Positions 25,433 through 35,061 of a stretch of DNA of 64,000 nt are shown here, piece by piece. Both the position numbers and the translations under genes were made by a program. This DNA comes from Streptomyces sp. NBC_00457 (GTDB lineage: Bacteria; Actinomycetota; Actinomycetes; Streptomycetales; Streptomycetaceae): assembly GCF_036014015.1 (NCBI RefSeq), contig NZ_CP107905.1, positions 1,116,001 through 1,180,000 on the forward strand, read 5' to 3'. Below the pieces are notes generated by a model. It worked only from the letters and a program-made list of their open reading frames with translations. It did not search any database and had not been told where the DNA came from. Within the stretch, counting starts at the first letter, position 1, and each line of letters begins with the position of its first letter.

Positions 25433-28400
25433 TCAGGCCCGCTTCAGCCTCAGGGTCATGAGCTGGAACGGCCGCAGCCGTACGGTGATCCTGTTGCCGT
25501 CGCGCTGAGGCAAGGCTTCCGGCAGCGGGCGTTCCAGCAGGTCCGTCACCTCCACGCCCGCGACCTCGAACCCCGCGGTGAGCGTCGCGCGGGCGCGCCC
25601 ACCGTGGGCCTCGTGGAACCGGACCACCACATCGCCGCTGCCGTCGTCGGCCAGCTTGACGGCCGTGACGACGACCGCGTCCTGATCGACGCTCACCAGC
25701 GGGGCAACGTCGGACGCGCCCGTGATCCGCCGCTCCGGCTGGTTGATCCGCCAGCCCTCGCGGACGGCATCACCGATGTGCGCACCTGGCACCAGGGCGT
25801 GCCGGAACCGGTGGACGCCCTGGTCGGTCTCCGGATCGGGGAAGCGCGGGGCGCGCAACAAAGACACGCGCACTGTCGTGGTCGTACCACCATCGGCGTC
25901 CGTGCGGACGGCACGGGTCACGTCATGGCCGTACGTCGAGTCGTTGACGATCGCCACACCCCAGCCCGGCTCCTCCAGATGCACGAACCGGTGGTTGCAC
26001 GCCTCGAACTTGGCCGCCTCCCAGCTGGTGTTGGTGTGCGTGGGCCGGTGGAAGTGCCCGAACTGGGTCTCGGACGCATACCGTTCGGCGTGCACGTCGA
26101 GCGGGAAGGCCAGCTTGAGGAACTTCTCGGTCTCGTGCCAGTCGACCTCGGTGTCCAGCACCAGCCGCCGCTCCCCCGGCGCGAGCGACAGCACCTGCGT
26201 GAGACGCGACGCGCCGAAGGACCGTACGATCCGGACCGACACGCCGTCGTCACCTGCGGTCACCTCGTCGGCGTCGGTGAGGTCGGTGACGGTGTTGCGG
26301 TAGAACTCGTCGACGTCCCAGGCGTCCCACATGTTCGGGAAGTCGGGATGGAGCTGGAGGAGGTTCGCGGCCCGTCCGGGGGCGATCGACTCGCGGTCGG
26401 CGTCGATGTCGTAGGCGGAAACCACGAGACCCCGGTTGTCGACCTCGATGCGCAGCAGACCGTTGTCGAGGACGTGGCTGCCGTCGGTGCGCGGGGCGAG
26501 CGTGGTGCGGCCTTCGGCGACGGGCGCCTGCGCGCCGCCGGCCGGGACGCCGCCGCGCGCGTGCGGGGCCGCGTTGAAGACGAGCGGAGTCGAGCCTTCC
26601 CCCGCCAGCGCGCGCTGGGCCGCGTCGATGATCCCGTTCAGCTCGCCGGCGAGTCGCTCATACGTCGCGCGTGCCTCGCGGTGGACCCAGGCGATGGAGG
26701 AGCCGGGCAGGATGTCGTGGAACTGGTGCAGCAGGACCGTCTTCCAAATGCGGTCCAACTCCTCGTACGGGTAAGGGAATCCGGTGCGTACGGCCGCGGT
26801 GGCCGCCCAGAGTTCGGCCTCGCGCAGGAGGTGTTCGCTGCGGCGGTTGCCCTGCTTGGTCTTCGCCTGGCTGGTGAGGGTGGCGCGGTGGAGTTCGAGG
26901 TAGAGCTCGCCGACCCAGACGGGCGGGTTCGGGTATTCGGCCTCGGCCTTCTCGAAGAACGCGGCCGGGGTCTCCCACACCACGGTCGCCGATCCTTCGA
27001 GGTCGCGCAGGCGGGCCGCCTTGGCGACCATCTCGCGCGTGGTGCCGCCGCCCCCGTCGCCCCAGCCCGTGGGCGCGAGGGAGTGCCGGGCCCGCCCTTT
27101 GTCCTTGAAGTTGCGGGCGGCGTGGGCGAGTTCACTGCCCTTCATGGAGCAGTTGTAGGTGTCGACGGGCGGGAAGTGCGTGAAGATGCGCGTGCCGTCG
27201 ATGCCCTCCCAGGTGAAGGTGTGGTGCGGGAACGTGTTGGTCCGGGACCAGGAGATCTTCTGCGTGAGCAGCCACTTGGAGCCGGCCGCCTTGATGATCT
27301 GCGGCAGTCCCGCGGCGAAGCCGAAGGTGTCGGGCAGCCAGGCCTCGTCGTTCTCGATGCCGAACTCGTCGAGGAAGAACCGCTTTCCGTGCACGAACTG
27401 CCGGGCCATCGCCTCCGAGCCCGGCATGTTGGTGTCCGACTCCACCCACATGCCCCCGGCCGGCACGAACCGCCCGTCCGCCACGGCCTTCTTCACCCGC
27501 GCCCACACCTCGGGCCGGTGCTCCTTCACCCACGCCCACTGCTGGGCCTGCGACATGGCGAAGACGAACTCGGGCTCGTCCTCGATCAGCGCGGTCATGT
27601 TCGAGGTCGTACGGGCCACCTTGCGCACGGTCTCGCGCAGCGGCCACAGCCACGCCGAGTCGATGTGCGCGTGCCCGACGGCACTGACGCGGTGCGCGGA
27701 CGGGGCGGCGGGGGTGGCGAGGACGTCGGTGAGCTGTGAACGCGCCCGCGCCGCCGTGCCGTTGACATCCTGAAGGTCGATGGCGTCGAGGGCCTTCTCC
27801 ACAGCCCGCAGAATGTCCCAGCGCCGGGCCGAGTCGACCGGGAACTCGGCCATCAGCTCGCCGAGCACCTCCAGGTCCAGGACGAGCTGCCACACGGTCT
27901 CGTCGAAGACGGCGAGGTCCATGCGGGTGAGCGTGTACTGCGGGTCGCTGCCCGCGGTCTCCTTGTCGCCCAGCTGGGTGGGCAGGAAGGGGTGGTAGTC
28001 GAGGATGACGGGGTTGGACGCGGCCTCGATGTGCAGTCGGACCTCCTCGCCGCCCTCGACGGGCGCGCCGATCCGCACCCATTGGTTGCGTGGGTTGAGT
28101 CCCTTCACCGGGGTGCCGTCGGGCCGGTAGACCAGGCCCTCGCACTGGAAGCCGGGCATGTTCTCGTCGAAGCCGAGGTCGAGGAGCGCCTCGACGGTCC
28201 GCCCGGCCCAGGCCTCGGGGACGGTCCCGGTGACCCGGAACCAGCTGGTGCCCCACGGAGCACCCCAGCGGGCGCCCACCTCGATCGGCCCGGGTGCGGC
28301 CGCGAGCCCTTCCTCGACCGGCACGGGCTCGCCGGGCGCGTGCCACACCGCCACGTCCAGCGGTACGGACTCGGGGTACACGGCGGGGCGGACACGTTCG

Positions 28401-28450
28401 TCGAGGACGCGCTTGAGGCGGGCTTCGACCAGGCTGCGGTCGTCATGCAT
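25433..28450 (-). CDS. GH38 alpha-mannosidase, cytoplasmic
   Basis: A 1005-residue glycoside hydrolase family 38 enzyme, full length. An N-terminal beta region (about 1-240) leads to the catalytic domain starting VGHAHIDSAWLWPLRET (zinc His and Asp). The nucleophile Asp lies in EAWLPDTFGFAAGLPQI. The C-terminal beta-sandwich domains follow and end RLRPFQLMTLRLKRA. No signal peptide is present, so it works inside the cell on imported glycan, removing alpha-linked mannose. It is last in the six-gene operon, 57 bases after the GH85 stop. ATG 28450 follows GGAG. Confidence 0.95.
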   Translation of the reverse strand: MHDDRSLVEARLKRVLDERVRPAVYPESVPLDVAVWHAPGEPVPVEEGLAAAPGPIEVGARWGAPWGTSWFRVTGTVPEAWAGRTVEALLDLGFDENMPGFQCEGLVYRPDGTPVKGLNPRNQWVRIGAPVEGGEEVRLHIEAASNPVILDYHPFLPTQLGDKETAGSDPQYTLTRMDLAVFDETVWQLVLDLEVLGELMAEFPVDSARRWDILRAVEKALDAIDLQDVNGTAARARSQLTDVLATPAAPSAHRVSAVGHAHIDSAWLWPLRETVRKVARTTSNMTALIEDEPEFVFAMSQAQQWAWVKEHRPEVWARVKKAVADGRFVPAGGMWVESDTNMPGSEAMARQFVHGKRFFLDEFGIENDEAWLPDTFGFAAGLPQIIKAAGSKWLLTQKISWSRTNTFPHHTFTWEGIDGTRIFTHFPPVDTYNCSMKGSELAHAARNFKDKGRARHSLAPTGWGDGGGGTTREMVAKAARLRDLEGSATVVWETPAAFFEKAEAEYPNPPVWVGELYLELHRATLTSQAKTKQGNRRSEHLLREAELWAATAAVRTGFPYPYEELDRIWKTVLLHQFHDILPGSSIAWVHREARATYERLAGELNGIIDAAQRALAGEGSTPLVFNAAPHARGGVPAGGAQAPVAEGRTTLAPRTDGSHVLDNGLLRIEVDNRGLVVSAYDIDADRESIAPGRAANLLQLHPDFPNMWDAWDVDEFYRNTVTDLTDADEVTAGDDGVSVRIVRSFGASRLTQVLSLAPGERRLVLDTEVDWHETEKFLKLAFPLDVHAERYASETQFGHFHRPTHTNTSWEAAKFEACNHRFVHLEEPGWGVAIVNDSTYGHDVTRAVRTDADGGTTTTVRVSLLRAPRFPDPETDQGVHRFRHALVPGAHIGDAVREGWRINQPERRITGASDVAPLVSVDQDAVVVTAVKLADDGSGDVVVRFHEAHGGRARATLTAGFEVAGVEVTDLLERPLPEALPQRDGNRITVRLRPFQLMTLRLKRA

Positions 28451-28507
28451 GCGGGGTGCTCCGTAGGTCGTCCGGGCCGAGTGCTCAGTTCGTCCGGGTG
28501 CGGGTGC

Positions 28508-30511
28508 TTACCAGGTGTGGCTGACGGTCACAGGTGCCGACGAGGTGTACAGCTCCCCCACGGCACGCACTTCGAACCGTGCCGCCTGCTCGCCCTGCTC
28601 GGGCCGCAGGCCGCCGACGAAGTAGGCCCGCTGGCAGGTGCCGCCGAGGAAGCGCCGGGTGCCGTCGGGCAGGAGGCGGTGGAGGGTGTAGTGGCGTACG
28701 TCGCCGGGTGTGGCGTTCCAGGCGAAGCGCAGGTCGCCGCCGGACGCGCCGGTGATGCGGAGGCCGGCGGGGGCGGCCGGGGCCGGGGGCCGACCGCCGC
28801 GTACGGCGAGAGCGCCGAGCCGCCAGCGGACGGGTCCTTCGGTGGCCGTGAGCCGGACGCCGAGGGAGCGGACGGTCCCGGTCAGGCCGGTGAGCGGGAC
28901 GGTCACGGTCTGCCAGCCGCCCGCCGAGTTCACCGGGAGGTAGGTGTACGGCGGTGTCCCGCCCGGCGTGCCCGGCTCGGCGGTCGCGACGGCCAGCTCG
29001 ACGCTCACGACCCCGGCGTCGACCCGATGGGTCAGCTCGACCACCGTGTCGCCGGTGACCGGCAGCCGCGTCGCATACAGGTCCACGGTCGCGGGCTCGT
29101 CCAGTGCGCCGTCGACCAGCACACTGCTGCCGCCCCGCCAGGCGTCCGCGAAGTCGAAGGTGACCGACGGCCGTTCACCCTCCGTACGGACCACCCACCG
29201 CCGGGACGGCAACCGGTCCTGAAGCCCCAGATGGTTCCAGGGCGTCTGAGACGTGAGCTTTCCGTCCTCGTACCACCGCAGCCCGTGCCCGGTGTTGAAC
29301 GCACTCGCGAACGGCACGGACGTCACCGTGGACCGGTCCGCGACGGACACCGCGGGCGCCCGCCAGCTGTCCGTACCGTCCGGCTTCGAGGGATCCAGTG
29401 ACCGTCCCGTCCAGAAGCGGTCGTCGGCGGCGTGGAAGTCGCCGGGCGTACGGCCCTCGGGCAGATGGTTGCGTGTCCACTCGGGCCGGTAGAAACCGAC
29501 GGACACGACATGCGCGCTACCCGTCGGCACCATGGCGTCCCAGTTCACGGACTTGTTCCAGCCGTTCGCCTCGACGTCCACCCCCGCCCACAACTCATAG
29601 CGGCTACGGCCCAGTTGATCCGCCCGCTGCCCCGAGGACGCCAGGCTGCTCGCCGTCCAGCGGAAGTCCACGAACATGTCGTCGGCGGCCTCGAAGAACG
29701 GCTGGTTCTGCGAGTTGAGCGCCCCCTGCCAGCTCACCGACCCTTTCACGGTCATCGAGTCGTACCAGGTCACCCGCTGCCCCTTGGCCCTGGCGAGCGA
29801 CTTCAGCTCCCGAAGGAACCCCAGCATGTCCGCACCGAGGGCGGCGTTCCCGCCCCCGGTCTCGGCGTTCACGAACCACCCGTCGAACCCGTACGCCTCC
29901 GCCACCGCGACAAGCTGCGCGGCGAGCGGATACCGCCCGGCGGAGTCCTTCTGCACCAGGTCCCGCGTCCACTGCAACTGCCCGCCGTAGGCGACCGGCG
30001 GCAGGAAGATGTTGCCGAGGACGGTCACGCCGTGGCGGTGCGCGGCGTCCACGATCGGCGCGTTGGGCGCCAGGATCAGCCCCTCGCCCGACGACCCGCC
30101 CCAGAACACCAGCTCGTCGATGTACGCCCAGTGCGTGAGCGCGTAGTAGTCCGCCGTCGCCGACCCCTGCGAGGGGTTGCTCGCCGTCGGCCCGAAGGAC
30201 ACCAGCGACTGGATGCGGGCCTGCCCGGCACGGGCGGTCGGGTTCGCCGGGGTCGGCGTGAAGCGCGCGGCGAGCGGAACGGACGCCGCGTTGAAGGCGA
30301 GGTCGGTGTCGTCGGCCGCGCGCCACGCCTTGAGGCTGCGCCAGGTGATGCCGGTGCCCGGGGAGCCGGAGGGCAGCGAGTCCGGGTACCAGTACGAGGC
30401 GTACGGCGCGGAGGCGGCGGCCTTCGGAGCGGCCACCGCCTGCCACGAGGGCAGCAGCACGGTGGCCGCGCCGGCTCCGGCGAGCAGGACGGTGCGTCTG
30501 GTGGGGTTCAC
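28508..30511 (-). CDS. GH85 endo-beta-N-acetylglucosaminidase, Tat-exported
   Basis: A 667-residue secreted enzyme that cuts between the two core GlcNAc residues of N-glycans. The Tat signal is TRRTVLLAGAGAATVLLPSW. The catalytic barrel contains YGFDGWFVNAETG, where N215 and E217 fit the GH85 N-x-E pair of substrate-assisted catalysis. Beta-sandwich domains make up the C-terminal 300 residues, including a fibronectin-like end (PAGLRITGASGGDLRFAWNA). GTG 30511 overlaps the GH5 stop as GTGA and follows AGGAGG. The released oligosaccharide is probably the cargo of the ABC importer encoded upstream in the same operon. Confidence 0.95.
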   Translation of the reverse strand: MNPTRRTVLLAGAGAATVLLPSWQAVAAPKAAASAPYASYWYPDSLPSGSPGTGITWRSLKAWRAADDTDLAFNAASVPLAARFTPTPANPTARAGQARIQSLVSFGPTASNPSQGSATADYYALTHWAYIDELVFWGGSSGEGLILAPNAPIVDAAHRHGVTVLGNIFLPPVAYGGQLQWTRDLVQKDSAGRYPLAAQLVAVAEAYGFDGWFVNAETGGGNAALGADMLGFLRELKSLARAKGQRVTWYDSMTVKGSVSWQGALNSQNQPFFEAADDMFVDFRWTASSLASSGQRADQLGRSRYELWAGVDVEANGWNKSVNWDAMVPTGSAHVVSVGFYRPEWTRNHLPEGRTPGDFHAADDRFWTGRSLDPSKPDGTDSWRAPAVSVADRSTVTSVPFASAFNTGHGLRWYEDGKLTSQTPWNHLGLQDRLPSRRWVVRTEGERPSVTFDFADAWRGGSSVLVDGALDEPATVDLYATRLPVTGDTVVELTHRVDAGVVSVELAVATAEPGTPGGTPPYTYLPVNSAGGWQTVTVPLTGLTGTVRSLGVRLTATEGPVRWRLGALAVRGGRPPAPAAPAGLRITGASGGDLRFAWNATPGDVRHYTLHRLLPDGTRRFLGGTCQRAYFVGGLRPEQGEQAARFEVRAVGELYTSSAPVTVSHTW

Positions 30512-31764
30512 GAGCGGGTGCCTCCTTGTGGGGTGGGGAGTACCTGGTCGGGACGTACGACCTCGGTGATGCCGCGCGCGGCGAGGTGGTCCTTGTCGTC
30601 GGCGCGCACGTCGAGGACGGTGGTGGGGCGGGCGCCGTCGGCGGTGAGCCGGAAGAACGCCTCGAAGACGGGTCCGCCCGGGGCACACACCGAGCGGACT
30701 GCGGGGTCGGCGGGTACGACGAGTGCGATGGTCCGGGGCTTGGGGGCGTAGGTGTGCTCCCGGGCCGCGCGCGCCAGCACGAGCCCCGCCTCCTTGGGGC
30801 GCCGGTCATTGGTCAACAGCCCGAGCCCGTACTCGAGTTCGGGAAAGTCGGCCAGGTCCCGGGACACGTCGTGGGAGCACCACCAGGTGATGCCCCACAG
30901 GTCCGTGCAGTCCAGCGCGTGCGTGACGGTCGCCTCGGTGAACGCGGCGGCATGCTCGGCCGGGATCAGCGGCGCGGGGGCGCCGACCTCCTGGAGCCAG
31001 ACGGGCCGGCGTGGATCGTCGGCCCACGCCTTGCTCAGCTCGATGAGATAGGCGGCGTGGTGCTCGGTGGGCACGGACGTACGGCCGTGTCGCTGGGCGG
31101 TGCCGTTGAAGACCCAGGAGTGCACGGCCGTCAGCGCGCCGCGCCGGGCGGCCTGGGCCGGGGTGAACGGCTGGTCGTCCTGGTACCAGGTCGCGTCGTA
31201 CTCGGCGTGCAGATGGAGCTTGCCGGGGGCGCCCTCCTCGCAGGCGGCGAGCATCCGCTCCAGCCAGGCGTCGATCTGCGCGCCGGTGGCCCGGTCGGGG
31301 TCGGGATGCGGACCGGCCGAGAACTGGTTGACCTCGTTGCCCAGGGTCATGCCGAGGAAGTTGGGCCGGTCGGCGAGCGCGTCGGCGAGGGTGCGCAGGA
31401 AGGTCGCCTGGCCCTCGATGACGTCCGGGTCGGTGAACAGGTTGCGCCGGTGCCAGGTCCGCGTCCAGGACGGCAGGAAGTCGAAGCTGCTCAAGTGCCC
31501 TTGCAGACCGTCCACGTTGACGTCGAGCCCGCGTTCGGCGGCGGCGTCGACGAGTTGGAGCAGCTGCTCGACGGCTCGCGGGCGGATGAGGGTGCGGTTG
31601 GGCTGGAAGTAGGGCCACAGCGGGAAGACCCGGATGTGGTCCAGGTCCAGCGCGGCGATCGAGTCGAGATCGGCGCGTACGGAGTCCAGGTCGAAGTCGA
31701 GCCAGTGGTGGAACCACCCCACGCTGGGGGTGTAGTTGACGCCGAAGCGCACGGCAGCAGGCAT
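30508..31764 (-). CDS. GH5-like (GH5_18 type) beta-mannosidase, cytoplasmic
   Basis: A 418-residue clan-A beta/alpha barrel. The start is ATG 31764 behind AAGGA. VRFGVNYTPSVGWFHHWLDF opens the protein; the acid/base Glu is in GMTLGNEVNQF and the nucleophile Glu in PVWLQEVGAP. No signal peptide is present. Actinobacterial enzymes of this type (GH5_18) cleave Man-beta-1,4-GlcNAc, exactly the disaccharide left after GH85 release and GH38 trimming. It sits between the permease and GH85 genes. The assignment to subfamily 18 is from memory of the type and needs a profile search. Confidence 0.85.
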   Translation of the reverse strand: MPAAVRFGVNYTPSVGWFHHWLDFDLDSVRADLDSIAALDLDHIRVFPLWPYFQPNRTLIRPRAVEQLLQLVDAAAERGLDVNVDGLQGHLSSFDFLPSWTRTWHRRNLFTDPDVIEGQATFLRTLADALADRPNFLGMTLGNEVNQFSAGPHPDPDRATGAQIDAWLERMLAACEEGAPGKLHLHAEYDATWYQDDQPFTPAQAARRGALTAVHSWVFNGTAQRHGRTSVPTEHHAAYLIELSKAWADDPRRPVWLQEVGAPAPLIPAEHAAAFTEATVTHALDCTDLWGITWWCSHDVSRDLADFPELEYGLGLLTNDRRPKEAGLVLARAAREHTYAPKPRTIALVVPADPAVRSVCAPGGPVFEAFFRLTADGARPTTVLDVRADDKDHLAARGITEVVRPDQVLPTPQGGTRS

Positions 31765-31797
31765 GCGGTGTCCTTGTCGAAACACGAGAGGCGGGTG

Positions 31798-32703
31798 TCA
31801 GCCCTTCACCGCTCCCTCGCCGACCCCGCGGAAGAAGTACCGCTGGAGACAGGCGAAGAGGACGATCAGCGGTGCCACGGCGATGACCGTGCCCGCGGCG
31901 ACGAGCCGTTCGTCGTTGGCGAAGGTGCCGTGCAGATAGTTGAGGCCGATGGTCAGCGTGAACTTGGACGGGTCGCTCAGCACGATGAGCGGCCACAGGA
32001 AGTCGTCCCAGGCGCCCATGAAGGCGAAGATGGCGACGACGGCGAGGGTGCCCTTCACGGACGGCAGGGCGATCCGCGCGAACCGCTGCCACACGTTGGC
32101 GCCGTCGACGAAGGCCGCCTCCTCGATCTCGTACGGCAGGTTGAGGAAGGCGTTGCGCATCAGCAGCACGTTCATCGCGCCGATACAGCCCGGCAGGACC
32201 ACGCCGACCAGGGTGTTGTTGAGGCCCAGCTCCCGCATGGTCGTGAACTGGGCGATGATGATGCCCTCCACCGGCACGAGCATCGCCAGGATGAAGGCGA
32301 GCGTGGCGGCCCGGCGGCCCCGGTAGCGGAGCCGGGCGAGGGCGTAGCCCGCGAGTGCCGAGCCGACGCAGTTGGTGACGACGTTGGCCGTGGCGACCTT
32401 GAGCGAGTTGAGGGCGTAGTCCCAGACCGGGATGGTCTCGGAGACGCGCTCGTAGTTGTGGAGCGTCGGGTCGCCCGGCAGGAACTTCGGCGGGGAGGTG
32501 TAGATGTCCTCGGTCGGGCCCTTCAGCGATGTGGAGAGCTGCCAGAGGAACGGGCCGACCGTGAGGGCGAGGACGGCCAGCAACAGGACGTACCGCAGGG
32601 CGAGTTCCCAGCCGCGGACACGGCGGCCGTGTTCGTCGGTGACGCGGGGCTCCCGTGCGGCGGCCGGCCGCTCGACCGGTCGTGCCTTCTCGATCACGCT
32701 CAC
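31798..32703 (-). CDS. Carbohydrate ABC transporter permease, MalG type
   Basis: A 301-residue, six-helix permease of the CUT1 class. The EAA loop that contacts the ATPase reads IEEAAFVDGANVWQRFARIA. GTG 32703 overlaps the stop of the partner permease gene (GTGA). CUT1 systems carry oligosaccharides, consistent with a glycan import role. No ATPase gene is in the operon; Streptomyces CUT1 importers usually share the MsiK ATPase encoded elsewhere. Confidence 0.93.
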   Translation of the reverse strand: MSVIEKARPVERPAAAREPRVTDEHGRRVRGWELALRYVLLLAVLALTVGPFLWQLSTSLKGPTEDIYTSPPKFLPGDPTLHNYERVSETIPVWDYALNSLKVATANVVTNCVGSALAGYALARLRYRGRRAATLAFILAMLVPVEGIIIAQFTTMRELGLNNTLVGVVLPGCIGAMNVLLMRNAFLNLPYEIEEAAFVDGANVWQRFARIALPSVKGTLAVVAIFAFMGAWDDFLWPLIVLSDPSKFTLTIGLNYLHGTFANDERLVAAGTVIAVAPLIVLFACLQRYFFRGVGEGAVKG

Positions 32704-33587
32704 CCGTCCTCCCTCCGATCGGCCCGCAGCACCAGCAGCATCAGCACGACGGTAACGACGAAGACGACGACCGAGATGGCGGAGGCGTAACCGACACGGC
32801 CTGTCAGACCCGTACCAGTGCGTTGGACGAGCATCACGAGCGTCGTGTCCTCACCGGCAGGACCACCACTCGGCCCTGCCATCAGGTAGACCTCCGAGAA
32901 CACCTTGAAGGCAGCCACCGACGACAGCGCCCCGACCAGCACCATGGTCGACCGGACAGCGGGCACGGTGACCGTGAGGAAGCGCCGCACCGCACCCGCG
33001 CCGTCCACAGCGGCGGCCTCGTGCAGCTCGCGCGGCACATGGGCGAGCGCGGCCAGGTAAATGATCATGTAGTAGCCGAGGCCCTTCCAGACCGTGACCG
33101 CCATCGCGCTGAGCAGCAGCAGCCACTGGTCACTGAGGAAGCCGATGCGGCCGACGCCGACCGTCTCCAACAGCGAGTTCACCAGGCCGCGTTCGTCGAG
33201 CAGCCACACCCAGATCAGTCCGACCACCACGATCGACGCGACGACCGGGGTGTAGAAGGCGGAGCGGAAGAAGGTGATGCCGGGGATGTTCTTCTGCACC
33301 AGCAGCGCAAGCAGCAGAGGCAGGATCACCAGCGCGGGGACGACTCCGACGACGTAGAGCGTGCTGTTGCGCAGGCCGATCCAGAACATGTCGTCGTGGA
33401 GCAGCTCGCGGAAGTTGGCGAGGCCCACGAACTCGCCGGGGATCAGCGTGCGGCGGTCGGTGAAGGCGTTGATCAGCGTGGAGATGAACGGGTAGAGGAT
33501 GAACGCGCCGATGACCAGCAGGCCGGGAGCGGCGAACAGCCAGGGACTCGCCGGTAGTTGGCGCCGCACCCGGGACACGGTGGACAT
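32700..33587 (-). CDS. Carbohydrate ABC transporter permease, MalF type
   Basis: A 295-residue, six-helix CUT1 permease. The EAA loop is ELHEAAAVDGAGAVRRFLTV, and the N-terminal helix region is LFAAPGLLVIGAFILYPFIS. It pairs with the MalG-type permease. Its ATG lies directly after the binding-protein stop (2-base gap), so translation is coupled. Confidence 0.93.
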   Translation of the reverse strand: MSTVSRVRRQLPASPWLFAAPGLLVIGAFILYPFISTLINAFTDRRTLIPGEFVGLANFRELLHDDMFWIGLRNSTLYVVGVVPALVILPLLLALLVQKNIPGITFFRSAFYTPVVASIVVVGLIWVWLLDERGLVNSLLETVGVGRIGFLSDQWLLLLSAMAVTVWKGLGYYMIIYLAALAHVPRELHEAAAVDGAGAVRRFLTVTVPAVRSTMVLVGALSSVAAFKVFSEVYLMAGPSGGPAGEDTTLVMLVQRTGTGLTGRVGYASAISVVVFVVTVVLMLLVLRADRREDG

Positions 33588-33589
33588 CG

Positions 33590-34879
33590 CTACCCCTGCT
33601 GCTGAAGGAGCCGGTCGCAGGCCTCGACAGCGTTGTCGAGGGCTTCCTTGGGGCTCTCCTTGCCCTGCAACGCCTTGGCGACCTCGTTGCGCAGCTCCGT
33701 CTTCATCTGCTCACTGAACAGCACGGGCGTGTAATTGACGGCGGTCTTCAGCGACTTGGCGGCGGCCACCCGCACCCGCGTCTCGTCCGTCCCGTCCTCC
33801 TTGGTGAAGTACGGGTCGTCCAGCGAGCCGGCGGTGCTCGGGAAGATCGCGACCTTCTTGGCGAAGGACATCTGGTGCGCGGCGTCGGTGACGTAGTGCG
33901 CGAAGGCGACCGCGGCGGGCGTCCGCTTGGTCTGCGCGTTCACCATCACGCCCATCACGTACATGTTGACGTGGCCGGTGCTGGTGATCTGGTCGGTGAT
34001 GCCGATGTTCTTGTACAGGTTGGGCGCCTGCTTCTTGAAGTTGCCGAGGTCCAGCGCGCTGCCGGGGTTCATGGCGACGGCCTCGGTGAGGAACTTCTTG
34101 CCGGACGACTCCGGGGTGGCGGTCAGCGCCTGCGGGTCGAGGGCCTTGGCGTCGTACAACTCCTTGTACCTGGTGAGCAGTTCGATGCCCTTCGCGTCGT
34201 TGAAGGTGAAGGCGGTGCCCTCCTTGTTCATGAGCGGGACGCCGTAGCGGCCGAAGTCCTCGATGGTGGGGACGTTGGCGAGCGTGGCGACCTTGCCGTC
34301 GGTCTTCTGCGCGATCTGCAGGGCGTCGGCGAAGAGTTCGTCGTACGTCGTCGGCGGCTGGTCGGCGTCGAGTCCGGCCTCCTCGAACAGGGACTTGTTG
34401 TAGAACAGCGGGCCGGTGTTGAGGTACCAGGGGAAGGCGTACGTCCCGGTCATGCCCGGTATCTGATGGCTGGCCCAGGCGCCGTCCAGGTACTCCTTCT
34501 TGTACTGGGCGGCGGCCTTGTCGAGGTCCAGCGCGAGGCCCGCCTTGGCGAGCGGGGCGACCAGGTCGGGCGAGACGTTGACGACGTCGGGGAGGGTGCC
34601 GCCGGCGGCGTCCGCGCTGATCTTGTCGGCGTAGCCCTCGGCGGGCTGGTCGACCCACTTGACGTTCGTGCCGGGGTACTTCTTCTCGAAGTCGGCGATC
34701 AAGCCCTCGAAGTAGTCCTTGAAGTTGGCGCGGAGATTCCAGGTCTGGAAGGTGATGTCGCCCTCGACCTTGCCCGAGGCGTCGGTCGAGCCGCCGTCGT
34801 CGCCGGAGCCGCAGGCACTCAGCGGCAGCAGGACACAGACGGCGAAAGCGGCGGCTAGGGCTCTGCGGGAAATGGGCAC
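33590..34879 (-). CDS. Oligosaccharide-binding lipoprotein of the N-glycan ABC importer
   Basis: A 429-residue SBP_bac_1-type binding protein. GTG 34879 follows AAGGAGG and gives the lipoprotein signal ALAAAFAVCVLLPLSACGS. The mature protein includes VEGDITFQTWNLRANFKDYF and PDVVNVSPDLVAPLAKAGLA, plus YAFPWYLNTGPLFYNKSLFE, typical of CUT1 binding proteins with oligosaccharide ligands. It is the first gene of the operon. LacI-type operator sequences lie upstream, before the divergent regulator. Confidence 0.92.
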   Translation of the reverse strand: MPISRRALAAAFAVCVLLPLSACGSGDDGGSTDASGKVEGDITFQTWNLRANFKDYFEGLIADFEKKYPGTNVKWVDQPAEGYADKISADAAGGTLPDVVNVSPDLVAPLAKAGLALDLDKAAAQYKKEYLDGAWASHQIPGMTGTYAFPWYLNTGPLFYNKSLFEEAGLDADQPPTTYDELFADALQIAQKTDGKVATLANVPTIEDFGRYGVPLMNKEGTAFTFNDAKGIELLTRYKELYDAKALDPQALTATPESSGKKFLTEAVAMNPGSALDLGNFKKQAPNLYKNIGITDQITSTGHVNMYVMGVMVNAQTKRTPAAVAFAHYVTDAAHQMSFAKKVAIFPSTAGSLDDPYFTKEDGTDETRVRVAAAKSLKTAVNYTPVLFSEQMKTELRNEVAKALQGKESPKEALDNAVEACDRLLQQQG

Positions 34880-34974
34880 CGTGAACGGCCTCCTTTGTGG
34901 CGGAGTTGGCCAACGACGGAGACCTTGCACGCCGCCTCACCGGCCCGTCAATGGCTTTCGCTGAGCTAATTTCT

Positions 34975-34995
34975 TTAGTGACTAATGCGTATTAG
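34975..34995. promoter_or_regulatory. Overlapping palindromes, candidate LacI-type operator
   Basis: Two palindromes overlap here. TTAGTGACTAA (34975-34985) is a perfect 5-1-5 inverted repeat. CTAATGCGTATTAG (34982-34995) has CTAAT/ATTAG arms and a central CG, the hallmark of LacI-family operators. They lie about 67-96 bases from both divergent starts and would let the LacI protein control itself and the N-glycan operon. Confidence 0.65.
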
Positions 34996-35005
34996 GCTCA
35001 CTGAG

Positions 35006-35019
35006 CTGAACCGCATTAG
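35006..35019. promoter_or_regulatory. Second LacI-type operator half-site
   Basis: On the minus strand this reads CTAATGCGGTTCAG, sharing CTAATGCG and several later positions with the operator at 34982-34995. The centres are 24 bases apart, about two helical turns, which would allow cooperative binding. Confidence 0.5.
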
Positions 35020-35061
35020 TGCATACTGGCCCGGGAATGCGTCGGGGAATGAGGAATCACC

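Noticed and set aside
25250-27739. Plus-strand frame of 829 codons beneath GH38.
   Set aside because: The minus strand encodes a full GH38 enzyme with catalytic motifs, and the plus frame has none.
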